A stretch of 12,944 bases of DNA from Bacteroidales bacterium UBA1757 (GTDB taxonomy: Bacteria; Bacteroidota; Bacteroidia; Bacteroidales; UBA1402). The position numbers and the translations under genes are program-made. Shown here piece after piece: positions 1 through 7,174 of the stretch; position 1 is the stretch's first letter; every line of letters begins with the position of its first letter. The stretch is taken from NCBI GenBank assembly GCA_002315625.1, contig DCHH01000046.1:741-13684 (forward strand), written 5' to 3'. Under the pieces are notes generated by a model, which made no database searches, was not told the origin of the DNA, and saw only the letters and a list, made by a program, of their open reading frames with translations.

Positions 1-242
1 CCGCCGTGAATAAGGTGGGTGGATGGCATGTCAAGGGTCATGACGTTGCAAAGAAACTTCACGACGGCCTCTTTGCCGTTGTATGACATTGAGCCGTTGC
101 CGTACGACGAGACCACATCATCGGTGAAACAGTCTGCCAGGCCGTCAAAGTCGCGGGTGTCGAGACAGCGCTGGTATTTAGCCTGAACATAGCGAATCTC
201 CTCGATGCTTTCCAGACGGGCAACTCTTTCTTCCAGTGTCAT
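1..242 (-). CDS. NTF2/SnoaL-like protein, partial (C-terminus beyond left edge)
   Basis: The minus-strand frame starts with ATG at 242 and stays open to the window edge, giving 80 residues. The pattern is that of SnoaL-like (NTF2-fold) proteins: an N-terminal helix with IEEIRYVQAKYQRCLDTRD (residues 13-31), then D-F-D-G-L-A-D-C-F-T-D-D-V (31-43), a G-x-x-x-x-x-G-K-E-A turn (50-59), and two histidines in THLIHG near the visible end. Members of this fold act as small cyclases, isomerases or dehydratases, or simply bind ligands; the substrate cannot be read here. The ATG overlaps the stop of the upstream dikinase gene by 4 nt (ATGA), which indicates translational coupling and a shared pathway. 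The fold is fairly sure; the function is unknown. Confidence 0.8.
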   Translation of the reverse strand, partial: MTLEERVARLESIEEIRYVQAKYQRCLDTRDFDGLADCFTDDVVSSYGNGSMSYNGKEAVVKFLCNVMTLDMPSTHLIHG

Positions 243-2620
243 ATCTTCTTGTCAATGAATACGGTACCGGTATTTCCGTCAATTGTGATTTCGTCGCCCG
301 TATGGATTTCCTGCAGGGCGTTGTCTATGTTGACAACAGCGGGAAGAGCATATTCACGGGCCACGACAATACCGTGCGAGAGGGCTGAGCCGATTTCCGT
401 GACCAGTCCGCCGATTATATTATAATAAGGTGTCCAGCCGATGTCAGTACAGCCGGCAACCATGATTTCCCCTTTCTGAAGCAGTGCCGCGTCGGCTTCG
501 CTGCGGACAATGCGGGCCTTGCCGGATGCTATGCCGCGTGATACCGGTGTGCCGCTGAATGAGGTGGCCTCCTCTGCACGGCTGCGGGCCTCAAGAGGCT
601 GGGGTATGCCAAGCGAAACATCCGGGAACTTCAGGGCCTCCTGCTGCGGGAAGAGTCTGCGGCGGGCCAGAGCCTTTTTGACCAGTCCGGTATTGCCTTT
701 TAGCAGTTCGCCTACCTCGTCCTGGGTGAGGAAATATATGCAATCGGCATCGGGCAGCAGACCGGTTTCGGTCATCAGAACCGACAACTTACTGTATGCC
801 TGCTTGTACAGGTCAAGGGCATAGACGACCATCGATTTGGTGTATTCGCGGTAGCAAACACCCTTGCGGGCCTTTTCAATAAAGCCGTACATCATTTTCT
901 TGCGACGTCCCTTGCAGTTGTAGAGCAGTTCCTCGGCGTAGTCTTTCCATGATTTTTCGGGCTTATTGATTTCGTTGCCAAGGGATTGCAGTACGCTGTG
1001 AAGGCTGGTGAAAAACGACTGACGGTTCGATTTCCACGACGGGCAGCGAATCTCCATTTCGCGGATTCCGCGGTGTCCGTGCTTTTCCATAAAGGCTTCG
1101 TACTTGGCGCGGATGGCATCCGTTGCACCGTTTTCCATGTATTCCATCAGCTGATGCACGTCGTAGGAGGCTACATCAGGGGTATATTGCAACATGGTGG
1201 CTGCCAGTGAACGCATCATTCTCAGTACGTTGGCACTTTCAAAATCATCGATTTCGGTCAGGCATCCTGCAATTGCCGACTGCAGCGTAGGCTTGTCCGG
1301 AAAATCCTTGCCGAGGAAGTTTATCAGCATATTGCTCTGACCGCCGGAGTAGTAGGATGTGCAGTAGTGGTAGTACTGAACCCATTTCAGTGTGTCGAAG
1401 TTGTTGATAATCTGGCTGTAAATGCCGTTCATATCCTGCGATAGGTCAAACTTCAGTGAATCAATCGTCCTCTTCATTCCTTTCTTGGCCGCCTCGCCGC
1501 TGAAAACGAAACGGAGGAAAATCATTGTGTTGAGCGTCCGCCTCCAGACGGGGCGGTTTTTCATGTCAATGTTGGGGAACCCGTCCAGGACCCTGCCGCA
1601 GATAGCCAGGTCCATGGTCTCCTTTGAGGTCCCGTAGGTGCTCTGTGTCACGGTGTACATGCTCGACATGTTGAAGAACATGTGGTTGTAGTAGGAGCAG
1701 ATATATGAATACGGCGGGACTTCGTATGTCACGCAGCCGATTTCGCGGTAGGTCTCTTTTACGCCCCAGTCAAGGGCGTACATGTTGGTTGAGAGGTTCA
1801 GCGGGGTGACGGCTCCCGGCATCACCTCACCGATGTTGCTTGTGGTGATGACGCTGTGGCTTACATCTATCGGGCAGTCCAGTTCGTTCATTGTCACAGA
1901 CTCCTCGATTGTGATGGGACGGGCCTGTAGCCACTGGATTGTGCCATTCTCGTCAATGGCCCATTCAAGATCCATGGGCTGTCCGAACAGTTTCTCGATT
2001 TCAATTCCAAGACGGCCGAGTTCGATGGCTTCCTTTTCGCTCAGAATCGGGTTGGCTGGCATCTCCTCGATGCTGTTGTCACGCACCCTGTACTGCTGGG
2101 CCGACATTTTGCCTGACACAAGGTTCTCGCCAAGTCCGGGTACGGCCTCAACCAGAACATATCCCGGGCGCATCGGTGCCTTGGTGAAAATCACGCCGGC
2201 GCAGCGGGCCTTGACCATACGTTGCACAACCACGGTCATGCTGCTTTGGGCCGACTGTAGGAAGGTCTTTGCATAGTTTTCGGCTGTGACGTTGTGGAGT
2301 GACTCTACGCAGTCAGCGGCGGCCTGCTTCAGTGCGTCGGCACCGCTTACGTTTAGGAAGGTGGAGAACTGGCCGGCGGCTGAGTAGTCGTTGCCGTCTT
2401 CCAAAGTGGCGGAGGAGCGGACTGCTACCTCGGACATCATTTCATCGGAGTATTTCCTGGCAGCGTCGTCGTAGGTGTCGCCGTCCTGAATGTCGGTGAT
2501 TATGAACGCCTGAGGAACATTGTATCCTGCAGCCTTGAGCCGGTTTAGTCCGCGGGCCTTCCCGCCCACCTGACCGATTATCTCGGTCGGAATGTTTTGT
2601 ATATCGTATATCTTGGACAT
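239..2620 (-). CDS. Rifampin-phosphotransferase-like / PEP-synthase-like dikinase
   Basis: 793 residues in three parts. The N-terminal PEP/pyruvate-binding ATP-grasp domain (about 1-240) shows GGKARGLNRL (19-28), VAVRSSATLED (65-75), GLGENLVSG (162-170) and DLEWAIDENG with LQARP (217-234). The middle region (about 245-680) is helical and of no common family. The C-terminal phosphohistidine swivel domain (about 690-793) carries ALSHGIVVAREYALPAVV, with the phospho-acceptor His near 749. This ATP-grasp / binding domain / His-domain order is that of rifampin phosphotransferase (Rph), whereas PEP synthase ends in a PEP-binding TIM barrel, absent here. Rph splits ATP and moves the beta-phosphate via His to a hydroxyl of its substrate. 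The real substrate here is unknown and need not be a rifamycin. The N-terminal domain is unusually short between VPQAFIIT and VAVRSSAT. The start ATG lies 9 nt after the SDR stop; the stop overlaps the next gene by 4 nt. Confidence 0.82.
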   Translation of the reverse strand: MSKIYDIQNIPTEIIGQVGGKARGLNRLKAAGYNVPQAFIITDIQDGDTYDDAARKYSDEMMSEVAVRSSATLEDGNDYSAAGQFSTFLNVSGADALKQAAADCVESLHNVTAENYAKTFLQSAQSSMTVVVQRMVKARCAGVIFTKAPMRPGYVLVEAVPGLGENLVSGKMSAQQYRVRDNSIEEMPANPILSEKEAIELGRLGIEIEKLFGQPMDLEWAIDENGTIQWLQARPITIEESVTMNELDCPIDVSHSVITTSNIGEVMPGAVTPLNLSTNMYALDWGVKETYREIGCVTYEVPPYSYICSYYNHMFFNMSSMYTVTQSTYGTSKETMDLAICGRVLDGFPNIDMKNRPVWRRTLNTMIFLRFVFSGEAAKKGMKRTIDSLKFDLSQDMNGIYSQIINNFDTLKWVQYYHYCTSYYSGGQSNMLINFLGKDFPDKPTLQSAIAGCLTEIDDFESANVLRMMRSLAATMLQYTPDVASYDVHQLMEYMENGATDAIRAKYEAFMEKHGHRGIREMEIRCPSWKSNRQSFFTSLHSVLQSLGNEINKPEKSWKDYAEELLYNCKGRRKKMMYGFIEKARKGVCYREYTKSMVVYALDLYKQAYSKLSVLMTETGLLPDADCIYFLTQDEVGELLKGNTGLVKKALARRRLFPQQEALKFPDVSLGIPQPLEARSRAEEATSFSGTPVSRGIASGKARIVRSEADAALLQKGEIMVAGCTDIGWTPYYNIIGGLVTEIGSALSHGIVVAREYALPAVVNIDNALQEIHTGDEITIDGNTGTVFIDKKI

Positions 2621-2629
2621 GATACTTGT

Positions 2630-3403
2630 TTAGAAAATCCCCCACCGCCGCACAAGCCGCAGCAGACAAGTCGGCAGCAGCGCGATAAGAAGCAGAAGAA
2701 CATGATTCAATAACCCGGGAGTGATGCGGTGACAGCCACGCAATACGGCCTTGACCCCTTTGCGGGCCAGCTTCTCCGGAGTGATGATATAACCGATGGC
2801 CAGACCGGCCTTGATGGCTCCTGGCTTGAGATTATACAAAGTAGTTGCAACCGCTCCCGGACATACTGCCGTGACGTTGACCCCCTCGCCCTTGAGCTCA
2901 ATGTGAAGCGAACGGGTGAAATTGCGCAGGAAAGCCTTTGTAGCTCCGTAGGTTGCAAGCCGCTGCACGGCAATTTTGGCCGTGATGGAGCTCATATTCA
3001 GAATATACCCCTTGTGACGCTTGACCATATCCTGTCCGAAATAGTAGGCAAGCATAGCAGGAGTAAACATGTGTAGGTTGAGAATCAGCGAATTGAACCC
3101 TTCGGAATCTTTCAGGAAGTCGCGGTCGTGATAGACTCCGGCGTTGTTGACGAGCATCTCGACCTCAAGACCCATACCGGTGCATGTGTCGTAGAGTTCC
3201 TTTGCAGCCTCCTGCTTTCCAAGGTCGCGCATAAGGGCAACAACCTTGACGTTGAAATCCTTCTCCAAGGTTTTGCCGCAATTGACTATTTCTTCGGCTT
3301 CATTGCTGACAATCACTAGGTTATAGCCCATTTCAGCTAATACCCGGGCGTACTGATACCCTATACCGGAACTCGCTCCGGTGACCAAAGCATATTTCTC
3401 CAT
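2630..3403 (-). CDS. Short-chain dehydrogenase/reductase (SDR), C-terminally hydrophobic
   Basis: A 257-residue classical SDR. The Rossmann glycine motif TGASSGIG is at 8-15, a probable acidic position after the second beta-strand is in SNEAEE (33-38), NNAGV is at 86-90, and the active site is S139, Y152 and K156 in NMSS...YGATK. PGAVATT (182-188) is the usual post-catalytic PG motif. SDRs use NAD(P)(H) to interconvert hydroxyl and keto groups. The last 30 residues contain a hydrophobic stretch (LLNHVLLLLIALLPTCLL, 231-248) followed by R-L-V-R-R-W, which suggests membrane association as in 3-ketoacyl/3-ketosteroid-type SDRs; the substrate is not identifiable. It is the first gene of the minus-strand operon, behind a good promoter, and 9 nt ahead of the dikinase gene. 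Confidence 0.9.
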   Translation of the reverse strand: MEKYALVTGASSGIGYQYARVLAEMGYNLVIVSNEAEEIVNCGKTLEKDFNVKVVALMRDLGKQEAAKELYDTCTGMGLEVEMLVNNAGVYHDRDFLKDSEGFNSLILNLHMFTPAMLAYYFGQDMVKRHKGYILNMSSITAKIAVQRLATYGATKAFLRNFTRSLHIELKGEGVNVTAVCPGAVATTLYNLKPGAIKAGLAIGYIITPEKLARKGVKAVLRGCHRITPGLLNHVLLLLIALLPTCLLRLVRRWGIF

Positions 3404-3448
3404 CCTCTATATGCGGATTCTGCTTAACCATGTGGTCAAATCCGCTTG

Positions 3449-3480
3449 CAAAAGTAGCAAATAACAATCAATATACCAAA
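3449..3480 (-). promoter_or_regulatory. Bacteroidetes-type promoter of the SDR operon
   Basis: Read on the minus strand, TTTG (3477-3480), a 20-nt spacer and TACTTTTG (3449-3456) match the Bacteroidetes primary sigma consensus (TTTG at -33, TAnnTTTG at -7). Transcription would begin near 3443 and leave a leader of about 40 nt before the ATG at 3403. Confidence 0.72.
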
Positions 3481-3523
3481 CTTTTTTAACATTTGCGTAA
3501 TCAGGTAAGTCGTGAATAATACC

Positions 3524-3531
3524 TACTTTTG
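3524..3531 (+). promoter_or_regulatory. Probable -7 element for the beta-helix gene
   Basis: TACTTTTG matches TAnnTTTG and is identical to the divergent -7 element on the other strand. No TTTG stands at the expected distance; the nearest one (3492-3495) is 28 nt away, which is too far. Transcription would start about 15 nt before the GTG start at 3552. A regulator or alternative sigma factor may compensate for the missing -33 box. Confidence 0.45.
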
Positions 3532-3551
3532 CCGAAAACAACGATAAAGAC

Positions 3552-4799
3552 GTGAAACGTGTATTTTTAAGCCTGCTTTTTGTTGCGGGTCTTCTCTCTG
3601 CAGCGGCACAGAAAGATCTGCCGCAACTACCCGAATTTTCGACTTGTGGCTATGCAAGCAGTGAGCAACCCATACCCGCCGCTGCGGTGGTGATGGTTGT
3701 GGAAACTCCTCAAGGTGATGCCACACAGGCCATTCAGGCTGCCCTGAAGAAGGTTGCATCCATGCCTGTTGGCTCTGACGGCTTGCGCGGTGCTGTGGTA
3801 CTGGGAGAGGGCAAATTCCATGTCTCCGGTAATCTGGTGATTAATGCTTCCGGAGTAGTGCTCCGTGGCAGTGGCATGGGAAAGACCATTCTTGAGGCTT
3901 CAAATGAAAAGGGTACCTCGCTGCTGAAACTGAGTGGAAAAGGGCGCAAGACCATTGACCATGCCGGAGTGGAGAATATGTCCATCATCGGGGCTGAAAA
4001 TGCAGTTTGCCTTGATGGAGTGTCCGATTCATGGGTGCGGCGTATGGTCTTTGAAAATTGCTCCGGGACTGCTGTGATGGTCACTCAGGCATCTTCGCAT
4101 ATCACTGTTGAAGACTGTCTGAGCAAGTCTCCGGCACTTGATGTAGCTCTTGAAGAGTGCCATACCGGGCTTGTGAAGCCGGTTGAGACGGATGCTTACC
4201 ACTGCACCTTTTATGTAAAGGGGACACAGTGCCTTTTCCAGCGCATTCAGGCCCATGGCGGTTATCACGATTTTGCCGTCGGTGCATCTCAGGGCCCCAA
4301 CTCGTTTGTTCAGTGCTGGTCTGTCCGCCCATACAGCTACAGCGGAACGGTCGAGGCTTTGTCAACAGAGGTTCTGTTTGATTTGTGCGCGGTCGATGAC
4401 AATGCCCTGCGTTTTGGGAATCCCGACCCGGCCAATGCTGTTGATGGTGCTACGACTATGAATTCCGTGATGTGGAACTCTCAGGCGTCACTCGTGTCGT
4501 GTGACAAGCCTTTGCAGGGTGAAAACTGGAGCTTCGGCGCATGGGGCCAGTTCAATGGCAAGGGAACTTGGAGCAACTGCAATAACCATCAGTCGCCTTG
4601 GAGCCTGTTCTATACCCAGTGGGCCAAGAGAATGGGGCACGAGAACTCTGAAGAGGCCAAACTTATTCATTTGCACGGCGGTGGCACATCGACTATTGAA
4701 GATGCCCGCTTTCAGAGCCAGTATGCCCGGGAAGGTGTTGAACTCCTGTCCGACCGCATAGCAAAAATCTGTGCTGAAAACCCCCTACCAATCAAATAA
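3552..4799 (+). CDS. Secreted right-handed beta-helix (pectate-lyase-like) protein
   Basis: 415 residues starting with GTG. A signal peptide is clear: MKRVF, a hydrophobic core and AAAQ-KD cleavage near residue 20. Residues 54-70 (QGDATQAIQAALKKVAS) and 79-110 (RGAVVLGEGKFHVSG...VVLRGSG) are the typical entry into a pectate-lyase-3-type parallel beta-helix, with repeated short-strand rungs such as GVENMSIIGAENAVCLDGVSDSWVRRMVFENC split over 139-170. HDFAVGASQGPNSFVQCWS (239-257) and WNSQASLV with ENWSFGAWG (308-332) are recurrent in large beta-helix families of polysaccharide lyases and glycosidases. I cannot assign a lyase or hydrolase family or find an obvious catalytic set, so activity is inferred only. 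The gene ends one base before the propeller gene, so the two are co-translated and presumably act on the same polysaccharide, in the periplasm or outside the cell. Confidence 0.82.
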   Translation: MKRVFLSLLFVAGLLSAAAQKDLPQLPEFSTCGYASSEQPIPAAAVVMVVETPQGDATQAIQAALKKVASMPVGSDGLRGAVVLGEGKFHVSGNLVINASGVVLRGSGMGKTILEASNEKGTSLLKLSGKGRKTIDHAGVENMSIIGAENAVCLDGVSDSWVRRMVFENCSGTAVMVTQASSHITVEDCLSKSPALDVALEECHTGLVKPVETDAYHCTFYVKGTQCLFQRIQAHGGYHDFAVGASQGPNSFVQCWSVRPYSYSGTVEALSTEVLFDLCAVDDNALRFGNPDPANAVDGATTMNSVMWNSQASLVSCDKPLQGENWSFGAWGQFNGKGTWSNCNNHQSPWSLFYTQWAKRMGHENSEEAKLIHLHGGGTSTIEDARFQSQYAREGVELLSDRIAKICAENPLPIK

Positions 4800-4800
4800 T

Positions 4801-6711
4801 ATGCACTTCAGACTTTTTTTTCTTGCCGTCCTGGTAGCATTATCGGCCTCGGCACAGCAACTTGACCCGTCAAAGGACCTGGTTCACTATACCGGTACCG
4901 TGATGTCTAACGTAGATTATCACGATGGTCAGTTACAACCGGCCATTGGCGTTCATTGCCAGCAGATTATGCGAGCCAACAGGGAAATGCCCGAGACGGC
5001 CGACGGATATGGCTGGACCTACAACCATGCTCCAATGATTGCCTATTGGAACGGCAGGTTCTATGTGGAGTATCTCAGTGACCCGGTAAGTGAGCATGTG
5101 CCTGGTGGTCAGACACTTCTCGTGACATCTGAAAACGGCACAGACTGGTCGTTCCCGGAGGTGATTTTCCCTGAGTATGTAATTCCGGAAGGCTTCCACA
5201 AGACTGCCAACAGCCCGAAGGCAGACGGCAAGACTACGGCCGTGATGCACCAGCGTGTCGGTTTCTATGTATCTCCCAATTCTGGCAAACTGCTGGCGAT
5301 TGCCTTCTACGGCGTGTCACTTTTCTACAAAGACGACCCCAACGATGGTGATGGCATAGGACGTGTGGTTCGAGAAATCAATAGGGACGGCAGTTTCGGC
5401 CCGATTTATTTCCTTCACTACAACCATCTTTTCAACCCGGAGAACGAAAAGGACAAGACGGCTCCCGTGCTGACGGCCGACGGCAAGAAATATTATCCGA
5501 CAGCCTATCCTTTCTACAAGAAGTCGAAGGACAAGAAGTTTGTGGCGGCTTGTGATGAAATCCTCTCTAATCCGCTCTATACCATGCAGATGGTTGAAGA
5601 GTCTGACCGCAACGACCCGATGATTCCGCTGCAACGCCCGCTCAAGGCTTTCTCCTATTATCATTTGGACAACGGCGATGTCGTAGGGCTTTGGAAACAT
5701 GCCCTGACATCTATCAGTCACGATGGTGGAAAGACCTGGTACGAATCCATAAACCGTGCCCTTGGCTTTGTCAACAGCAATGCCAAAATTTGGGGCCAGC
5801 GTACCTCTGACGGCCGCTTTGCCACGATTTACAATCCGTCGGAATACCGTTGGCCGCTGGCTATATCAACCTCGGATGACGGTCTGAACTATACCGACCT
5901 GATGCTTGTCCACGGTGAAATCACGCCGCTCCGCTATGGTGGCAACTACAAGAACCGCGGGCCGCAGTATGTCCGTGGTATTCAGGAGGGTAACGGAACT
6001 CCCGAGGATGGGAAAATCTGGCTTACCTACAGTATGAACAAGGAGGATATCTGGGTATGCTCAATTCCGGTGCCTGTTACTTGCAAGGCTACAGAACATC
6101 AGAAAGATGTGTTCAATGAAATGGCCGACGGTCATGAGCTGGATGCCTGGAATACATACGACCTTAAGTGGGCCTCGACGAAAATTGAGAAAGATGAGGC
6201 AGGGGTGAAGGCTTTGGTTCTTCGCGACCGCGACCCGTTCGACTATGCAATGGCTGAAAAGGTTTTCCCCTCTTCCGACAGTTTTTCACTGGCATTTGAG
6301 GTGGAGCCCGGTCAGAACGACTGCGGTCTGCTGCAGGCTGAAGTGCAGGATGCCAAGGGACAGCCGTCAATCCGCGTCAGTTTTGAGGCCGATGGGAAGA
6401 TTTACACCAAGGCAGGGGCCCGCTACAACAGTATCGGTTCCTACAAGCCGGGCGAAAAGTACCGGATTGAACTTAAAGTCGATTGTTTGCACCGCAGCTA
6501 TACAGTACGGGTAAATCGTGGAGCTCCCTCGACAAAGATTTTCTTTGCGCCGGCTTCCCGGTTGGAGCGCTTTATGCTTCGAACAGGCTCACGTCGCACT
6601 TTCCCCGATCCTGATACACCGGCAGAAACTTACACGGATTTGGAAAACGCCTCCAAAGTTGAGCCTCAGCAGGCCGTATTCCGTGTCTATTCTTTTGAAA
6701 CCACTAAATAA
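4801..6711 (+). CDS. Secreted sialidase-like (BNR) beta-propeller protein with C-terminal beta-sandwich
   Basis: 636 residues from the ATG at 4801. This start is preferred to an in-frame GTG at 4771 inside the previous gene because a signal peptide (MHFRLFFLAVLVALSASAQQ) begins there. The body is a sialidase-like propeller: NHAPMIAYWNGRFYVEYLSD (75-94), LLVTSENGTDWSFPE (106-120), a canonical Asp-box SHDGGKTW (306-313), RFATIYNPSEYRWPLAISTSDDGLNY (339-364) and KIWLTYSMNKEDIWVCSIPVP (405-425). From about 440 to 636 follows a probable LamG-like beta-sandwich (SFSLAFEVEPGQNDCGLLQAE, split at 494-514). It lacks the FRIP motif of true sialidases, so automatic sialidase labels would be unsafe. Propellers of this type include rhamnosidases and lyases of plant glycans. 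It is one nucleotide after the beta-helix gene; the substrate is unknown. Confidence 0.8.
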   Translation: MHFRLFFLAVLVALSASAQQLDPSKDLVHYTGTVMSNVDYHDGQLQPAIGVHCQQIMRANREMPETADGYGWTYNHAPMIAYWNGRFYVEYLSDPVSEHVPGGQTLLVTSENGTDWSFPEVIFPEYVIPEGFHKTANSPKADGKTTAVMHQRVGFYVSPNSGKLLAIAFYGVSLFYKDDPNDGDGIGRVVREINRDGSFGPIYFLHYNHLFNPENEKDKTAPVLTADGKKYYPTAYPFYKKSKDKKFVAACDEILSNPLYTMQMVEESDRNDPMIPLQRPLKAFSYYHLDNGDVVGLWKHALTSISHDGGKTWYESINRALGFVNSNAKIWGQRTSDGRFATIYNPSEYRWPLAISTSDDGLNYTDLMLVHGEITPLRYGGNYKNRGPQYVRGIQEGNGTPEDGKIWLTYSMNKEDIWVCSIPVPVTCKATEHQKDVFNEMADGHELDAWNTYDLKWASTKIEKDEAGVKALVLRDRDPFDYAMAEKVFPSSDSFSLAFEVEPGQNDCGLLQAEVQDAKGQPSIRVSFEADGKIYTKAGARYNSIGSYKPGEKYRIELKVDCLHRSYTVRVNRGAPSTKIFFAPASRLERFMLRTGSRRTFPDPDTPAETYTDLENASKVEPQQAVFRVYSFETTK

Positions 6712-6724
6712 TGTTGTACCTTTG
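6694..6724 (+). promoter_or_regulatory. Strong Bacteroidetes promoter inside the 3' end of the propeller gene
   Basis: TTTG (6694-6697), exactly 19 nt, then TACCTTTG (6717-6724) fits the consensus at every fixed base. The -33 box lies in the last codons of the propeller gene. A start near 6730 would give the lipoprotein gene a leader of about 22 nt. Confidence 0.78.
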
Positions 6725-6753
6725 CGGCGAAATTAGTTAAAAACACAACAATC

Positions 6754-7107
6754 ATGAAAAAAGCTTGTTTTCTTTTGGTGGCAGTGTTAGCACTGCTGGG
6801 TGTCTCTTGTTCACAGGAAGATGGACTCACTATTAGTCCTTCGTCTGTAACTGTTAAAATTAACACCCCGACGACATTCGATATTACTTACGGTATTCAG
6901 GGTGATAAAATCCAACCCACCGACATCGACAAGGTTCAACTTGCTACTAGCAATGGTGAGACTGTAGCAGCTTGGGACGGATACAATAAAGTCGAAGGTT
7001 ACAAGGTTGGCGACTGGCGTGTAGGTGTTGTAGTTTGCAATACTCTTCATGACCCGGATAGCGGTATCAAGTATTCAGCTTGGCTGACAATTCACGTCAC
7101 TGAGTAA
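6754..7107 (+). CDS. Small lipoprotein with one Ig-like domain
   Basis: 117 residues. MKK, a hydrophobic core and LLGVSC-SQEDG form a type II signal peptide with lipidated Cys at 19. Gly rather than Leu sits at -3 (Leu at -4), which is common in Bacteroidetes. Acidic residues at +3 and +4 resemble the lipoprotein export signal for surface display in this phylum. The mature part (about 98 residues) starts TISPSSVTVKINTPTTFDI, like the first strands of BACON/Big_2-type immunoglobulin-like domains, and ends with a strand YSAWLTIHV. No catalytic motif is visible; a ligand-binding or scaffold role is an inference. It has its own strong promoter and is followed at once by a terminator, so it can be expressed apart from the upstream pair while also receiving their read-through. 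Confidence 0.78.
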   Translation: MKKACFLLVAVLALLGVSCSQEDGLTISPSSVTVKINTPTTFDITYGIQGDKIQPTDIDKVQLATSNGETVAAWDGYNKVEGYKVGDWRVGVVVCNTLHDPDSGIKYSAWLTIHVTE

Positions 7108-7128
7108 TATATTCAGAAATCAAAAAAT

Positions 7129-7165
7129 GACCGGACAGTCTCTGAGATTTGTCCGGTCTTTTTTT
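7129..7165. terminator. Bidirectional terminator between lipoprotein gene and cinA
   Basis: The stem GACCGGACA (7129-7137) pairs perfectly with TGTCCGGTC (7150-7158) over a 12-nt loop and is followed by seven T (7159-7165). Six A (7122-7127) on the left supply a T-tract for the minus strand, so it serves the lipoprotein gene (stop 7107) and also cinA, whose stop is at 7175. Confidence 0.88.
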
Positions 7166-7174
7166 GTGTGCTGG

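Noticed and set aside
1782..2276. 164-codon plus-strand frame inside the dikinase gene
   Set aside because: It is antisense to conserved ATP-grasp motifs and has low-complexity composition without a domain.
239..2620. Calling the dikinase a true PEP synthase (ppsA)
   Set aside because: The C-terminal PEP-binding TIM barrel is absent; the protein ends with the His domain and has a different middle domain.
3492..3495. TTTG as the -33 box for the beta-helix promoter
   Set aside because: The 28-nt distance to the -7 element is well outside the usual 19-21.
4771..4800. Earlier GTG start for the propeller protein
   Set aside because: It would add ten polar residues before a good signal peptide; the ATG at 4801 directly follows the upstream stop and begins the signal peptide.
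4801..6711. Calling the propeller a sialidase
   Set aside because: Only one canonical Asp-box and no FRIP-type arginine motif are visible.
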